Positions 43,290-53,849 of a stretch of DNA of 64,000 bases are shown piece after piece (position 1 is the stretch's first letter; each line of letters begins with the position of its first letter). Position numbers and translations under genes: made by a program. Source of the DNA: Hymenopus coronatus (lineage: Eukaryota; Arthropoda; Insecta; Mantodea; Hymenopodidae); assembly GCA_030762935.1 (NCBI GenBank), contig CM060898.1, forward strand, positions 96,144,781-96,208,780. Direction: 5' to 3'. Under the pieces are notes generated by a model. It saw nothing but the letters and a program-made list of their open reading frames with translations, was not told where the DNA came from and ran no database searches.

Positions 43290-43989
43290 GAAATTAGGAA
43301 TTAGGATTGAATGCTAGAAGGAATTAGGACTAATGAATTATTATTAATGCATGTCACTCTGCTATTTTATTTTTAAATAAAACATTCTGGGAGCCAATGA
43401 ACATTTTGTCTAGTTTTAAAGTTTTACATCATGAGATTAACTGAGATTAACTTATTTTATAAACATAACTGAAAATATGACATACTTTACTCTTCTGATA
43501 TAATAAAATTGAAGCTGTTATTGAGATAATTATCATCTTTGAATATATTTATAAAAATAATTATTTTATTTGTTTTTACAATGAAAATGTAATGTTTTAA
43601 ATGATTTTAAGGTCTCAACTACAAACATGAATGCATAGCTTATCCAAAAGTGTCCCTCTTTTGTGAACAGAAATGCATCACTACTAAGTTCTACATATGA
43701 GACATTCAGTTACATGAATCACATAGCCAACAAAATTGACATTTAAGTTGATTTAAGCCCAATTGCCATTAACTTCATATATATTTTAGTAATTAAATAC
43801 ACAATATATGTGTTTAGAGGAAGAAAAAGAAAAAATACAGGAACGGATAAGAACAAAACAAAAATAAACAAATCAAATAATTGACATCCTTCTTTGGAGC
43901 AGTGTGACTTTCGTTTGTTTCCTTTTCAAACTGTTTCTGAGCTCCTTTTCAAACATCCATGTCTCTACTGATTGAATATTTTATTGAGT

Positions 43990-44357
43990 CCAAAAAAAGT
44001 ATTTCTAGAAAAAAGTCTGTATGTGTGTCTGTGGACAACATAGCTCAAAAACTAAAAGTCTATACAACTTTTCTCAAATGGATCACCTTTCGTTTTGTCA
44101 CTCTTTAGTTTTTTTGGCAAGGCAAAGTGAACAAAACTTAGGAAGTTTACATAGCAACCAGTTCAATTAAAACATTTCACTATCGCTTTAGCCCAGTGTA
44201 TTTCCTTTCTGCTAAGAAGGAAACAAGTAATAAGACAATTTCTGCTAATGTTTCTTTTGATTAGCATGATGTAGGTAAAAGAATAATGTTTTGTAGGAAT
44301 AGTTTGCAGAACAGGTAGAGAAAGTCATGTGAATAGAACACTCAGATTTTTCAATTT
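43990..44357 (+). repeat. Repeat R, internally deleted copy (plus)
   Basis: AGAAAAAAGTCTGTATGTGT GTCTGTGGACAACATAGCTC, then the CATAGCAACCAG block, AGGAAACAAGTAATAAGACA ATTTCTGCTAATG, and tail GTAGAGAAAGTCATGTGAAT AGAACACTCAGA (44316-44347). Head and centre missing. Confidence 0.75.
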
Positions 44358-44559
44358 TGAGTGCTATTGTGCTGCGCTTAGTGTCATCATAACTCTTACC
44401 CCTGCCATCTAGTTTGGAAGTTTGACTGCCCGTTCGCTTTGTGTGTTCCATGTTTCTGCCCGTTATAGTGCCACTTCCACTATTGTGTTTATCCCTGCTT
44501 GGCAATAGGTTATGCAGCTTGCACAGCAGACTCATACTCTACCTATTTCTGATCTCTAT

Positions 44560-45190
44560 TTTTACCAGAGCTTTTTGCATTTGAAGATTATATGAGAGGC
44601 TGTTTAACTCGACATGGCACAACCTGCATACTGTTTCTTCTTTGAAGATTCCTATTGTATAGATGTTAACTTGATTTACAATGTCCCATCAACAATCCTG
44701 TTAACAGATTTATTTGAGATCTGTTGAGTTTAAGTACATCTTCATTTAATAAGGAAGATACCAAATAGGGATGCTAAAAACTGGCTCAGGACCAGTGAAT
44801 GTTTGTGCAGAGCCTCTTCTTGCCAAGGTATCTGCTTTTTCATTGCCTGAAGTTCCCTTGTGTCCTGGCACTCACCCAAAAGTAACATTGTGTTTTGCCA
44901 GTTGTACAAGGTTTATTAGGCACTTCCAGAGTAGCTTAGAGGTTATCTGATAACTTGCAGTTGCATTGTAGGCTGCCTGATCAGAAAAAATCCAGAACTT
45001 GCCACCATTATAGCCCCATTCCTTCACACATGTTTCAATTGCAAATAGTTTGGCTTGGAATACAGTGGTATTGCAACCAAGAACAACATAAATATCATAC
45101 TTTGATGCTTACCCATGTATTCCAGCAGTCTGTGTACCAAATCATACTACCCTTTGAATGCTTTATCTTGTTCTGACTCCATTCTAATAG
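44560..45190 (-). pseudogene. RNase H domain of a non-LTR retrotransposon, relic
   Basis: The minus strand reads GTQTAGIHG, SKYDIYVVLGCNTTVFQAKLFAI (usual Glu of FQAEL is Lys), KFWIFSDQAAYNA (catalytic Asp kept), VTFG-stop-VPGHKGTSGNEKADT LARRGS (Trp codon of WVPGH now TGA, final Asp kept), then about 90 codons on LNRSQINLLTGLLMGHC and HLYNRNL. This is the RNase H of I/R1/LOA-type LINEs, which removes RNA from the cDNA hybrid. Dead by stops and a lost catalytic Glu. No other part of the element is recognised nearby. Confidence 0.78.
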
Positions 45191-46549
45191 GATATGATCA
45201 CTGTCCATCTCAAATTTGGGGTGGTTGATTATATTTGTAATTCTGGTATATTAGGATGTACCTAAATTGTAGAATTTAGGTTCAGCCAATATGCTCCAAG
45301 CCTTGCATTACTTTTAATAATAGGTGAAAAGTAAAGGAAAATAAATAAATTATTTTGTTAAGGACACTGTCAATTGCCAAAATCATATCAGCACTGCAGG
45401 TATGTCAGAATTTTGTCCTGTGTTTATTTAACATGCCAGTAAATCTACTGACATGGGGCTGTCACTTTTAAGCACACTTGAAAACCATTAGTCTGGGCCA
45501 AGTTTGAACCCACAAACTTAAGTTCAAAAGGTTAAGGGAATACTCAAATATTTTAATCGGGTAAAACTTTTTACAGCAATGTTTTATAGTAGATATGTTG
45601 TCTAAATAGAAAACCTTATAACCATTATTGCAGCTGTGCTGCAGCTACTGTTGCCACCACCTCCTGCTGCACACATACTAGTACAATTGCATTTTCTCTC
45701 CCTCTCTCTCCCATCATAAATGTTAATTTTGGTGCAAATTCAAATTAGGTTAAAAAATCAGCTTGTGTGTCCTTAGTTCAAAATATATGTGCAACATTTT
45801 AAATTTTGTTTAAAAATCAAGTTATTATGTCCTCTTTTCATATAGATGAAATGCTAAATTCCAAAATAATTCTGAAAAAGGGGGATCATCTTGTATTCAG
45901 ATAAATGCAGTACTTGGAAATTCTGCTAAATGGACTTCAAATTTTAAGATTCTAGGATTGCAGTTTTTGAATGTAATTATATATGCTGACATTAAGAGAA
46001 GCATTCTTGCAGCAGAATAGTCTCAAAGCTGGCAAATAGTATGGAATACACAGGTTCAAGTCTCCATCAAGTAACTTATTTCTGTTCTAAAATTTCTGTA
46101 TTATTTTATATTGGTCAGTAGGTTAAAACATTTTGACCTAACATTTTGTTCCTGTCTGTCACATCTTCAAAAAAGTCATCATGTTGCTGCTCTCTTAAGA
46201 GCTAAATTTATGATGAAATAAAGCTGATATATATTCATGATGTAAGGTAGTTAAGGAAAAGGGTTGTGTTATTGTTTCTTGTCTGCATGGAGGTTATGAT
46301 TTTGAGAGAGTATGGGAATGGATTTTGCTGAACCTTGTGTACATTAATTTTCATTTAGTAGCATAGCTTTGCATAATTAATATCAGAAAATCTATTAACC
46401 CCTTAGTACTTGGTGTAGTATATTAATTGACAGAATGGGGTTTTGGTAAAAGTTTAGATTTATTCTTTTTAAATTTCATATTATGGTGACCTTCAACATT
46501 ACAAGTATTTATGTTGTATGTTGTAAAAATATAAAAAATTGTCAATACA

Positions 46550-46578
46550 ATTTTTTATATATATATATATATATATTA
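46550..46578. repeat. (TA)n microsatellite
   Basis: About 10 TA units at 46556-46577. Confidence 0.9.
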
Positions 46579-46688
46579 AAGAATAAGAAACAAAATTCAT
46601 GTAACTACAGGCAAATGCAGCCCATTCAGTATCAAAGTAATCGCACCATTTTACTTGGAACCTTCCTGTCCATTTACAGGCACATGTA

Positions 46689-48089
46689 GGGGAACATGAG
46701 GTAAGACCAGGGCTCTAAGGAGAAGTAAACAAAACATTGCTTTTTCTAATATATTTAATATCAGAAATTATGTTTACATGAACTAGAATGTTTTAAAGGT
46801 AATGCTTACATTTTGTTTCATATTCCATTGAATGAAAATGGCAATATACTTTACCAAATAGTTTTAGCCCGTACCTGGGGTAAAACCGGATATTCAAGGG
46901 GGTAGTATTAGTCTTTGTTTCTAAATCATGGTACAGGTCGGGTTCATTATTTTTCCATCCCATGCCGCCTTCATGGGCCCATCTGAAACACTTCATGCAT
47001 CTCGCCCAACCATCCGTCTTCTTTGTAGATGCATATGACTTGTTACAACGAAGACATGTGGAATTATCATCATCCAGCATTTCAGTCTGAATCACTACCT
47101 GAATTACTCATTTCTGGTTCTTTGGATTACTTTGTTTGAACAATTTTCTATGTACTTCTTCTTTTTCATGATTCTTGCTTCTTTCCTTTTCAATAAGGTC
47201 GTGTCAATAAGGAGAACCGGTTTTTCAGTGGTCTTTCCTCTTGATCATATAGAAACTGGACGCTGATATGCTGAAATTGGGACTGTATCTCTTGGTGACA
47301 CTAAAAAGGAAAACTGTTGTAGGCCTGAGCGTCCAGATTGCGGTTCATAGGATTCTTGAGACTCTTGTTCAAATTAAAATGTATTACCTTTTCTGGATGC
47401 TATTTCTATTGGTAGTTTTCCTCTTTTTACTTTTTTCACCCTATCCTCCAAAGTTTTTTGAGGGATATTGAAAATAGAAGACACCCTTTTATATCCCATA
47501 ACGTTATTAACAACTGCTTCAATAGACAATGCCATGCTTTCCTCTGACCAATTTTGGTGATTAGTTTTACGAATGTAAATCTGTGCCATATTGAGAATGT
47601 AACCTAGAATAATAAAAACAATGTGAAAATACACTAAATGTTAATTTGCATTACAATATTACCCTCTTTGAATCAATCACTAAATATCTAAAGGCATGGG
47701 GGCATACCGATTCTGCCCCACCCGCTCCTGCCCTCTTTGCCATATTTTAAAACACTCTGGATTCCTTTTGAATTACAATCAACAAAGAACTTTAAAAGTA
47801 TGCATTTAAAAGCTTAACGGTAAGACTATTACCACTCTTACCTGCAAAACACACCGACACATCTTTCATTGTTTGTAGGTTCGATGAATAAGGTGAACAA
47901 TTAGATCACAAACTGGGCTTTTCTCAATAAATTCCATTAAATCATGTGAGACCAGCATTAAAAGCTATACATGGCTAATAAGCATGGGAGCAAGAAGTTA
48001 CATGTCTCGGTGGCATATGGCACCACATTCCAGTAAAAATAACCATGTCCCGGTTTCACCCTTCTACCTGGTCATACCCCATGTTCCCC
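46689..48089 (-). mobile_element. Pogo-like DNA transposon, 1.4 kb, internally deleted
   Basis: Terminal inverted repeats GGGGAACATGAGGTAAGACC (46689) and, on the opposite strand, GGGGAACATGGGGTATGACC (48089 inward), flanked by TA at 46687-46688 and 48090-48091, the Tc1/mariner/pogo target duplication. It holds the N-terminus (Psq-type helix-turn-helix) and C-terminus (Cys-rich finger) of a transposase on the minus strand; the DDE core is missing, so it moves, if at all, with a partner enzyme. Confidence 0.82.
46793..47634 (-). pseudogene. Pogo-like transposase, N- and C-terminal parts, DDE core deleted
   Basis: N-terminal frame 47634-47374: NHQNWSEESMALSIEAVVNN VMGYKRVSSIFNIPQKTLED RVKK is a Psq/CENP-B-like helix-turn-helix that binds element ends. 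A Ser/Arg/Lys-rich linker follows (47370-47100) with TTEKPVLLIDTTLLKRKEA. The C-terminal frame 47095-46793 has CLRCNKSYASTKKTDGWARC MKCFRWAHE, a Cys/His finger seen at the C-terminus of many arthropod pogo-like proteins. The ~250 residues carrying the DDD triad are absent between the first frame and the linker. Confidence 0.75.
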
Positions 48090-48138
48090 TACTGCAATCT
48101 CTGATATTCCAATTGCAACATTTGGCTTTGAATAGTTA

Positions 48139-48428
48139 CACCCTCCATGGTGTAATGGTTACCATGTTAACTTCATACACCCGAGGTCATGGGTTCAAAC
48201 CGGTGGAGAAAAATGGATTTTTTAGTCATAAAATCTTAAGCATGGCTAAAGTAAAGGGAAGTAAAGCTGTTGGTCCTGTGTCGTAGATTTATGGCATGTA
48301 AAAGAACCTCAAGCCTGATAGGCTTCTGAGCAAAATTAAGTGGTCTTTCACGCCCAGTATAGAATGGGACATTGAGAACCACAGCAGTTAATGAGTGTCC
48401 ATAAATAACACTCCATTTACATTTTATT
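48139..48428 (+). mobile_element. SINE family S3, copy (plus)
   Basis: ACCCTCCATGGTGTAATGGT TACC (A box), GGGTTCAAACCGG (B box), GTCCTGTGTCGTAGATTTAT, TTTCACGCCCAGTATAGAAT GGGACA, and end CCATAAATAACACTCCATTT ACATTTT. It aligns over its whole length with 60841-61106. Confidence 0.85.
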
Positions 48429-48429
48429 G

Positions 48430-50890
48430 AATGGATAGCTAGTATATTTCATCTTGCCATAATGCTTAAGCCTATTCAAGTTGCTTTGGTTATGGTGCTT
48501 GTAAAAGGGATATGAAAGCTGGTTTAGGAAGAGTGGCATATGTAGCAAAATAATTCTAGCATTAGGGATTAAAGCAAGAAATCAAAAGTATTGTTTCAAA
48601 ATCTGGCTCTCAAATCTCAATAAATAGCATTAATTGAAGAAGTGAGAAATATGTACAGTGCCAATGAGTTCAGCCGATACTTAGTGTTTGAATTGCACAC
48701 TTTTATGGTAGTTTGCATCACAAATACTTACTCATAATGTCTTGAGCTGTATACTGTCCATCATGTAGTATTAATGATCAAATACACCAAAGTTGGAGCT
48801 TAGAAACTCTTTTAAGACTGGTTGTTTTATATAAAAAAATAAAGTTATAAAAAGATGGAGGCAGAAAGAAAAGAAAACAGTAATGTTCATATATCATGAG
48901 GTGCTCTTTGTTACAAAGCTTTTGTCATGATTGATTGCATTTCTACTAATTATATTTGTAATGTTTGCTTTGTCTGTGTAAATACTTCAATGAGTTTTTG
49001 GTAGCCAAATGTAAGCATGAAATCACTGCTTCAAAACTAAAGGATTTAGAAGAAAAGAAAACATATCGCTGTGTCATTCAAAAGTAAGTAGTCTCTGAAT
49101 GGGGAAGGAAGAATTGCTTGCAGCATTAATGTATTGTTTTTATATTTTTGTAGCATAACAGATTGTGTGTATGGAATAGAAAATAAGTACTGATAGCTGA
49201 TACATACATTCTAGTGCTTCGTTCTAATTCATCTGTAAGATTCAAAAGTTCTGTGGTTTAATAAACATGTACTGTATGCACAAGATTTGTTGAGCACAAA
49301 TGCAATCCCTCATTCTCTCCTTTGCTTATGCTACAAGAAACAGAAATTTTAAACCAATACATATATGGAGGGAATCATAATTATGTATTACATATAATCT
49401 TATATTTCTCTGGTTAAATAAACTCTTCATGGTTATGCATGTTAAGAATCAAAGCATCAGGTTATGGTTGGGAATAAATAAAAATGTGCTCTCATCCCCA
49501 AGCTATTGCTACAAGCCTTCCAAGCAATTGCTTGGTGATCTTCACTGTGGCACATGCTGAGTAAACAAACACCTATTCTTCTGTCAAGAGGTGATTTAAA
49601 ACTTTGGTTCATTTAAATATTTATATACTTATCCATATTAAGAATGCTCACGTTTAATAACCCTAATACATATGTAGATTTTAAATTACAGAAAGAAATT
49701 AAAGATTTGGCAAATTAAATAAAACTTGAGATTTGTGCAACATTTAACAGATAACATTTTCTAAAGTAAATTTTTCATTCCCTTAATTTGATTGCACTAA
49801 CCTGTCACCATTTGGTATATTGAAAGTAGGTTATTTTTTTTATATTCTTGCATCTTATTGATATCTTCTGCAACTAGGTGATTAATATCTATATAAATTA
49901 TCACAATAAGTAATTTCAAGATTTTATACAGTGTAGCCATAAATATACTGGTTGAAAGAATTTAATTCCATTGAAAGTTAAATTTAGGATCAGTTTTAAA
50001 GGAAATTCATCAGTTATAATCGGATTTTGATTTGTAGGAGCAGTCTGCTCTATATACATGGACATATTTGTAATCACTTTGTTTGTTATTGGTATATATC
50101 AAATTTGTATGCAAAGCTTGTTTAGCTTGTTTTTACTTGTGATATTGAATTAAGTTTTACAATATTTTTCATGATCTTTTGTGTTTCAATACTTACGTAT
50201 TTAGTTCTTATTATTGCATATTTAATTTTTCCTTGTATTGAGCGTATAAATGTATTTTTATTTTTTAAATTATTTAAACATATTATTGACAAAATAAATA
50301 TAGTCCTTTCTATGGAGACTTCCATTTGTCATGAGCTTCATAGTAAACTTGAGAGTCCATCTATAAAATAAGCAGGAAAATTAAGTGATAAATTATGCAG
50401 TGTTTTATAGAAAAATTCTGACATCTTGTTTCTGTGGAGAAATATTTTCAAGGAAAGTTTCCTGTAGAAACTTTCTCAGAGTTAGTAAGTTTGCTATATA
50501 ACTTCTGCAGCATACAAACTTACATTGATCAATAAACATAAACTTACTCCTGAGCATTTGAAGAAAATTATCATTGTAAACTGCAATCCAAAATGTCTGA
50601 GAAAGAATGTACTCTAGGTAATTTTGCATTCTTTGCCTCCAGGGCTGCATCATGTCAGGCAGACAACCTATGAAAACCTATTTTAGCAGAATTTCAAGTT
50701 GGTCATTTTCAAGCTATGAAATTGGTAATATTCTCTATGATGGGTGAATAAGGTGGGAACTCAATCATTTATATATACATGGGTAGCTGTGTATTGTATT
50801 GCAGAATAAATGAGGGCTCACCCATATAGTGATAAAATATGATTAATTCATTTAACATATAATGTAGAATAACTAATAATTCATAACCTC
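48430..50890. other. Intergenic DNA, no gene recognised
   Basis: AT-rich. No family recognised in any frame. Open frames at 50122-50371 on both strands are low-complexity AT translations. Confidence 0.4.
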
Positions 50891-50891
50891 A

Positions 50892-51243
50892 AGCAATTTT
50901 GCAACATGTAATTAACCTTCTGGATACATTTTGTAGTATATGTTTTTTCAACAAATACAAAGTTTCGACACAGTGTTGCAGGTGCTAGTTATCCACATAA
51001 CCTTCACATTTTTGCAATGTGAAATTAACTTTAAAATCTGTATTTTCCATAATATATTTAAAAAATACAAAGTATGTTAGAGGTGGTAGTGTGTCACATA
51101 ACCCAAATAATTATTAAGCATGACCTCATGAAATTCTACAATATTAAATGGACCTTAAAATCTGAATGTTTTTTTAATATATTTATTTAACAATTAATGC
51201 AAACTTCTATCAGAGTTGCAGGTGGCGGTATGTTTGACAAATA
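50892..51243 (+). repeat. Decayed tandem array, three ~115-bp units
   Basis: Three successive units at about 50892-51003, 51009-51105 and 51130-51243 each read: GCAACATGTAATTAACCTTC / GCAATGTGAAATTAACTTTA / ACAATATTAAATGGACCTTA, then an AT-rich middle with AATATATTTA and ACAAAGT (or GCAAACT), then GTTGCAGGTGCTAGT / TTAGAGGTGGTAGT / GTTGCAGGTGGCGGT. Identity is only moderate, so the array is old. Confidence 0.62.
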
Positions 51244-51754
51244 GTATGCTTTAACAATCGCATATTACTGAATTTAAATTTTACCAATTTCTGGGGATTA
51301 GAACATGATTTTAAGTAGATGATTGATAATTAACACCTAAAACTAAATTATTAAACAATAATTATATGATCATTGTTTATAATGTGTTGATTAACTTCCA
51401 TTCAAGTTTTAAATTACACTTCCGGATATATGTCACTTCTGTTTCCTTTGCCATTTGTCAACCTAATCATGATCATAGCAAAGTATGATTACAAGGCGCT
51501 TGGACACAAAGGATGCAACATTACCATACTGTGTAAGTGCGAAAAAGGATGAGCTTAAAGTTAACAATTACATTACATGCTTTTGAAATTATAAGTGAAT
51601 ATTTTAAAGATTTTGACGTCATAAATATTGGCATATTATGAAAATTTTTAGTGCATTCAAATCCGATGTCTTGGTTATCAGTCTTCCAATAATAAGGTCA
51701 AATCACTCTGGTCTCATTCATATTATTTTTTTAGTAATAATAATGATGATTATG

Positions 51755-51835
51755 CCTGCCGAGTTAGTGCGATGGTAGCATGTCTGCCTCACATTCAACA
51801 TGGTAGGAGTGTATGTAGGACAGATCCTGCTATAT
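51755..51835 (+). repeat. SINE family S2, 5' head fragment
   Basis: CGAGTTAGTGCGATGGTAGC ATGTCTGCCTCACATTCAAC matches the tRNA-like head of S2 (62635-62672). The 3' end is not visible, unusual for a reverse-transcribed element. Confidence 0.6.
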
Positions 51836-51849
51836 TGGTTTTGCTGTGT

Positions 51850-52940
51850 AAGTAATAGTCTTAATGAAGCCTTGTGTGAAACAACTCATAATGTATTACA
51901 TTATTTTAGCATTAACCTACCCAGCAAAATGGAAATGCCTCAAAAGTCCACTTCCTTTTAGCATTAATCAGAACTTCAGCTTTTCTTTCATTTGCCTAAA
52001 GAAGAGTCTCTGAGACTTGTATATATTTATTTTCTCCTAGAAATTCCCATCATAAGTTTGACATGGTACTAAAACTACAGAGTTATCTACGGAGGTCTCA
52101 AAAAATAGCAAGCAGCACTGTTTTTATAAACAATAGCTAAGCAAAGGTCACAAACAGGAATTCAGGAGACAGTTTCTATTTCTATGAAATCAAACAACTA
52201 CTAAGTGAGATATGAGCTAATTCTTACCTTCATTTACACCATCAAATAATTCAAAGAAGTGATTATAATTAAACTTCTCTTTATGGAGTTGTACTTTTAA
52301 CTTACAACCAAATTTTTGGTAGCTTGTAGAAATGAGTCAAATATTTATTACTTTCAATTATTTTATATTTATCAGAATTAGTTTCAGAAGCATTTGCTCC
52401 AATCACCTAAAGATCAGCTGTTATCTGGAACTGTTGCATCATAGATCATAGTAGTTTTTGTTGATGGTACCTGCTGTGTTCTGGGTAAATCTGTAAAAGT
52501 GCTTTTTGCAGGTTGGACTTCGAAGTTCATTAGAATGACTTCGGTTCTTGAAAAATATATTTTCTTCCATACTGTCAATACCAGTTGTCTTTTTGCCTGT
52601 TCCCAGAAACTCAGTTTATTTACTTATGCTAAGCTATATACAAGTGAATATAAAGGACATTCATCCCTTGCTCTTTACCTGTCATACTCGTGTTATGCAA
52701 TAATTACTTTATTTCTAGTTTGTTGTCTCGTTTGCAATTTGTTCTTTAACCCTGTTTACTGTCCATATTTATTTCCTTTTTACTTAAAGTCTTGTGCTAC
52801 GTTCTTATAATCTTGTGGAAAATTTGTACTAGCTATATTTGTCTCTAATCTAAACCATTTCTTATTGATTTATTCTTTTTTCCAAATTTGAGTTCCTTTG
52901 CATTTAAATATTGTGTGTTCCAGAACTTCATTTCCGCTGC
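51850..52940. other. Intergenic DNA, no gene recognised
   Basis: No recognisable family. The 103-codon + frame at 52499-52810 is Phe/Cys/Leu-rich without motif. Confidence 0.4.
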
Positions 52941-52954
52941 ATTAAGGACACTGA

Positions 52955-53230
52955 TTTTGAGGGATGCCCTTCCTTGGACCTTTTAGCCTCCATACTCCTG
53001 TTCTCATCCATGCAGTGCCTTCTCATTCCCCCCTTCTTTATCATGTCTATGTATTTTACCCTTCCCCATGAATCTTTCATTGATATTTAGAAGACTAAAA
53101 ATCTTATTGCTACCTCACTAAGTGTTTTTTGTATTTCTATATCCTTAAATCTTTCTTGCCAATTTTCAAAATTATTCACATTGTTTTCTCTTCTCCTTAT
53201 CTCCCCATATCCATTACTTTCCAATTAATA
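52955..53230 (-). pseudogene. Non-LTR retrotransposon C-terminal fragment (copy 2)
   Basis: Minus-strand reading RFKDIEIQKTLSEVAIRFLV matches RFEDIEIQKLFSYQRRDHF of the 3.8-4.1 kb copy. Nucleotide blocks such as CTCCATACTCCTGTTCTCAT CCATG (52990) and TGTATTTCTATATCCTTAAA TC (53132) match as well. Heavily decayed. Confidence 0.6.
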
Positions 53231-53284
53231 AATAAATAAAAATAAAAAAAATGGTAGTTATGGGAGACAATCTAGATCTTAAAG

Positions 53285-53645
53285 AACCAAAGCCACATAT
53301 GTTGGCACTTTTTCTTGGTCGCTGGTTTTACGGGGAAGCAAAGGCTGGGGGAAAGAAGGGACATCTTGCCTGTTTGTTTTTCTGCAATGTCATCAATCGA
53401 AGAAAGTTTCTTTTTTGAAGCCTTCATCCATTATGATGAATGTGTCCAATTTATTGCGAACTGCTGAAAAGCGATGTGCATGTATGTGTATGAACTCTGG
53501 GACCTATAGACATATTGAAGCCACTAGATGTCAGGGTCTGTAGCATACTTTGTCTCATTGTGGTCGCCTTTATCCTTTGAAATTACATGAAACCTATTCA
53601 ATGAAGACTAGGGAGCTGAGTGCCTAAGAAAATGTCCATGCACAA
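53285..53645 (+). repeat. Unknown dispersed repeat U, copy 2
   Basis: Parallel to 37175-37535: TCGCTGGTTTTACGGGGAAG CAAAGGCTGGGGGAAAGAAG GG, CGAAGAAAGTTTCTTTTTTG AAGCC, TATGAACTCTGGGACCTATA, GCCACTAGATGTCAGGGTCT GTAG, CCTATTCAATGAAGACTAGG. Confidence 0.7.
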
Positions 53646-53737
53646 ATGCCTCCCTCAGATGCACCAGAAGAGCCAATATCACCAATAGAAAAAACCTTGA
53701 AATAAGAATTTCAGCTGGCAGTCAGTCGCCAGCTGAG

Positions 53738-53800
53738 GACAGGAGCTAAAGCTCTCAAAACTAGTTCTGATAAACCTAAAGTACGTTGGATGGTATCTAA
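53738..53800 (+). other. Hammerhead-like stem-loop motif, degenerate
   Basis: CAGCTGGC-loop-GCCAGCTG forms a perfect 8-bp hairpin (53743-53766). It is followed by CTGAGGA (compare the CUGANGA core), a second small stem GGAGC-TAAA-GCTCT, and CAAAAC where a hammerhead has GAAAC; a CpG-to-CA change would explain the difference. The base before the first stem does not give a clean UH cleavage site. Ribozyme-like 3' ends occur in Penelope-like and some LINE elements. Confidence 0.3.
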
Positions 53801-53849
53801 TGTTGCCATTCACATCCTTGCACTCTGATATTTGACGAGAGGTTGCCAT

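Larger units (their letters stand above)
41081..45915 (-). mobile_element. TIR element T, copy B, inverted and interrupted (4.8 kb)
   Basis: The left edge ATGTATTTATCCGAATACAA GACTG (41083) and right edge ATCATCTTGTATTCAGATAA ATGCAGT (45887-45913) match the termini of copy A in reverse orientation. Internal blocks also match in reverse: 41281-41340 (TTAATGGACCTAGGTGG...), 41535-41560 and 42385-42412 (CAAATTCAAATTAGG/GACTT), 45640-45760, and 45800-45880. The middle is expanded by two S4 SINEs, an R fragment and an RNase H-bearing LINE relic. Confidence 0.68.

Noticed and set aside
9840..49570. Similarity between 9.85 kb and 49.5 kb around GCAATTGCTTGG
   Set aside because: Only about a dozen bases around a palindromic CAATTG match; not enough to claim a shared repeat.
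7360..51243. CRISPR-like array
   Set aside because: No set of short identical direct repeats with uniform unique spacers; the repeats seen are microsatellites, tandem duplications and transposon copies in a eukaryotic context.
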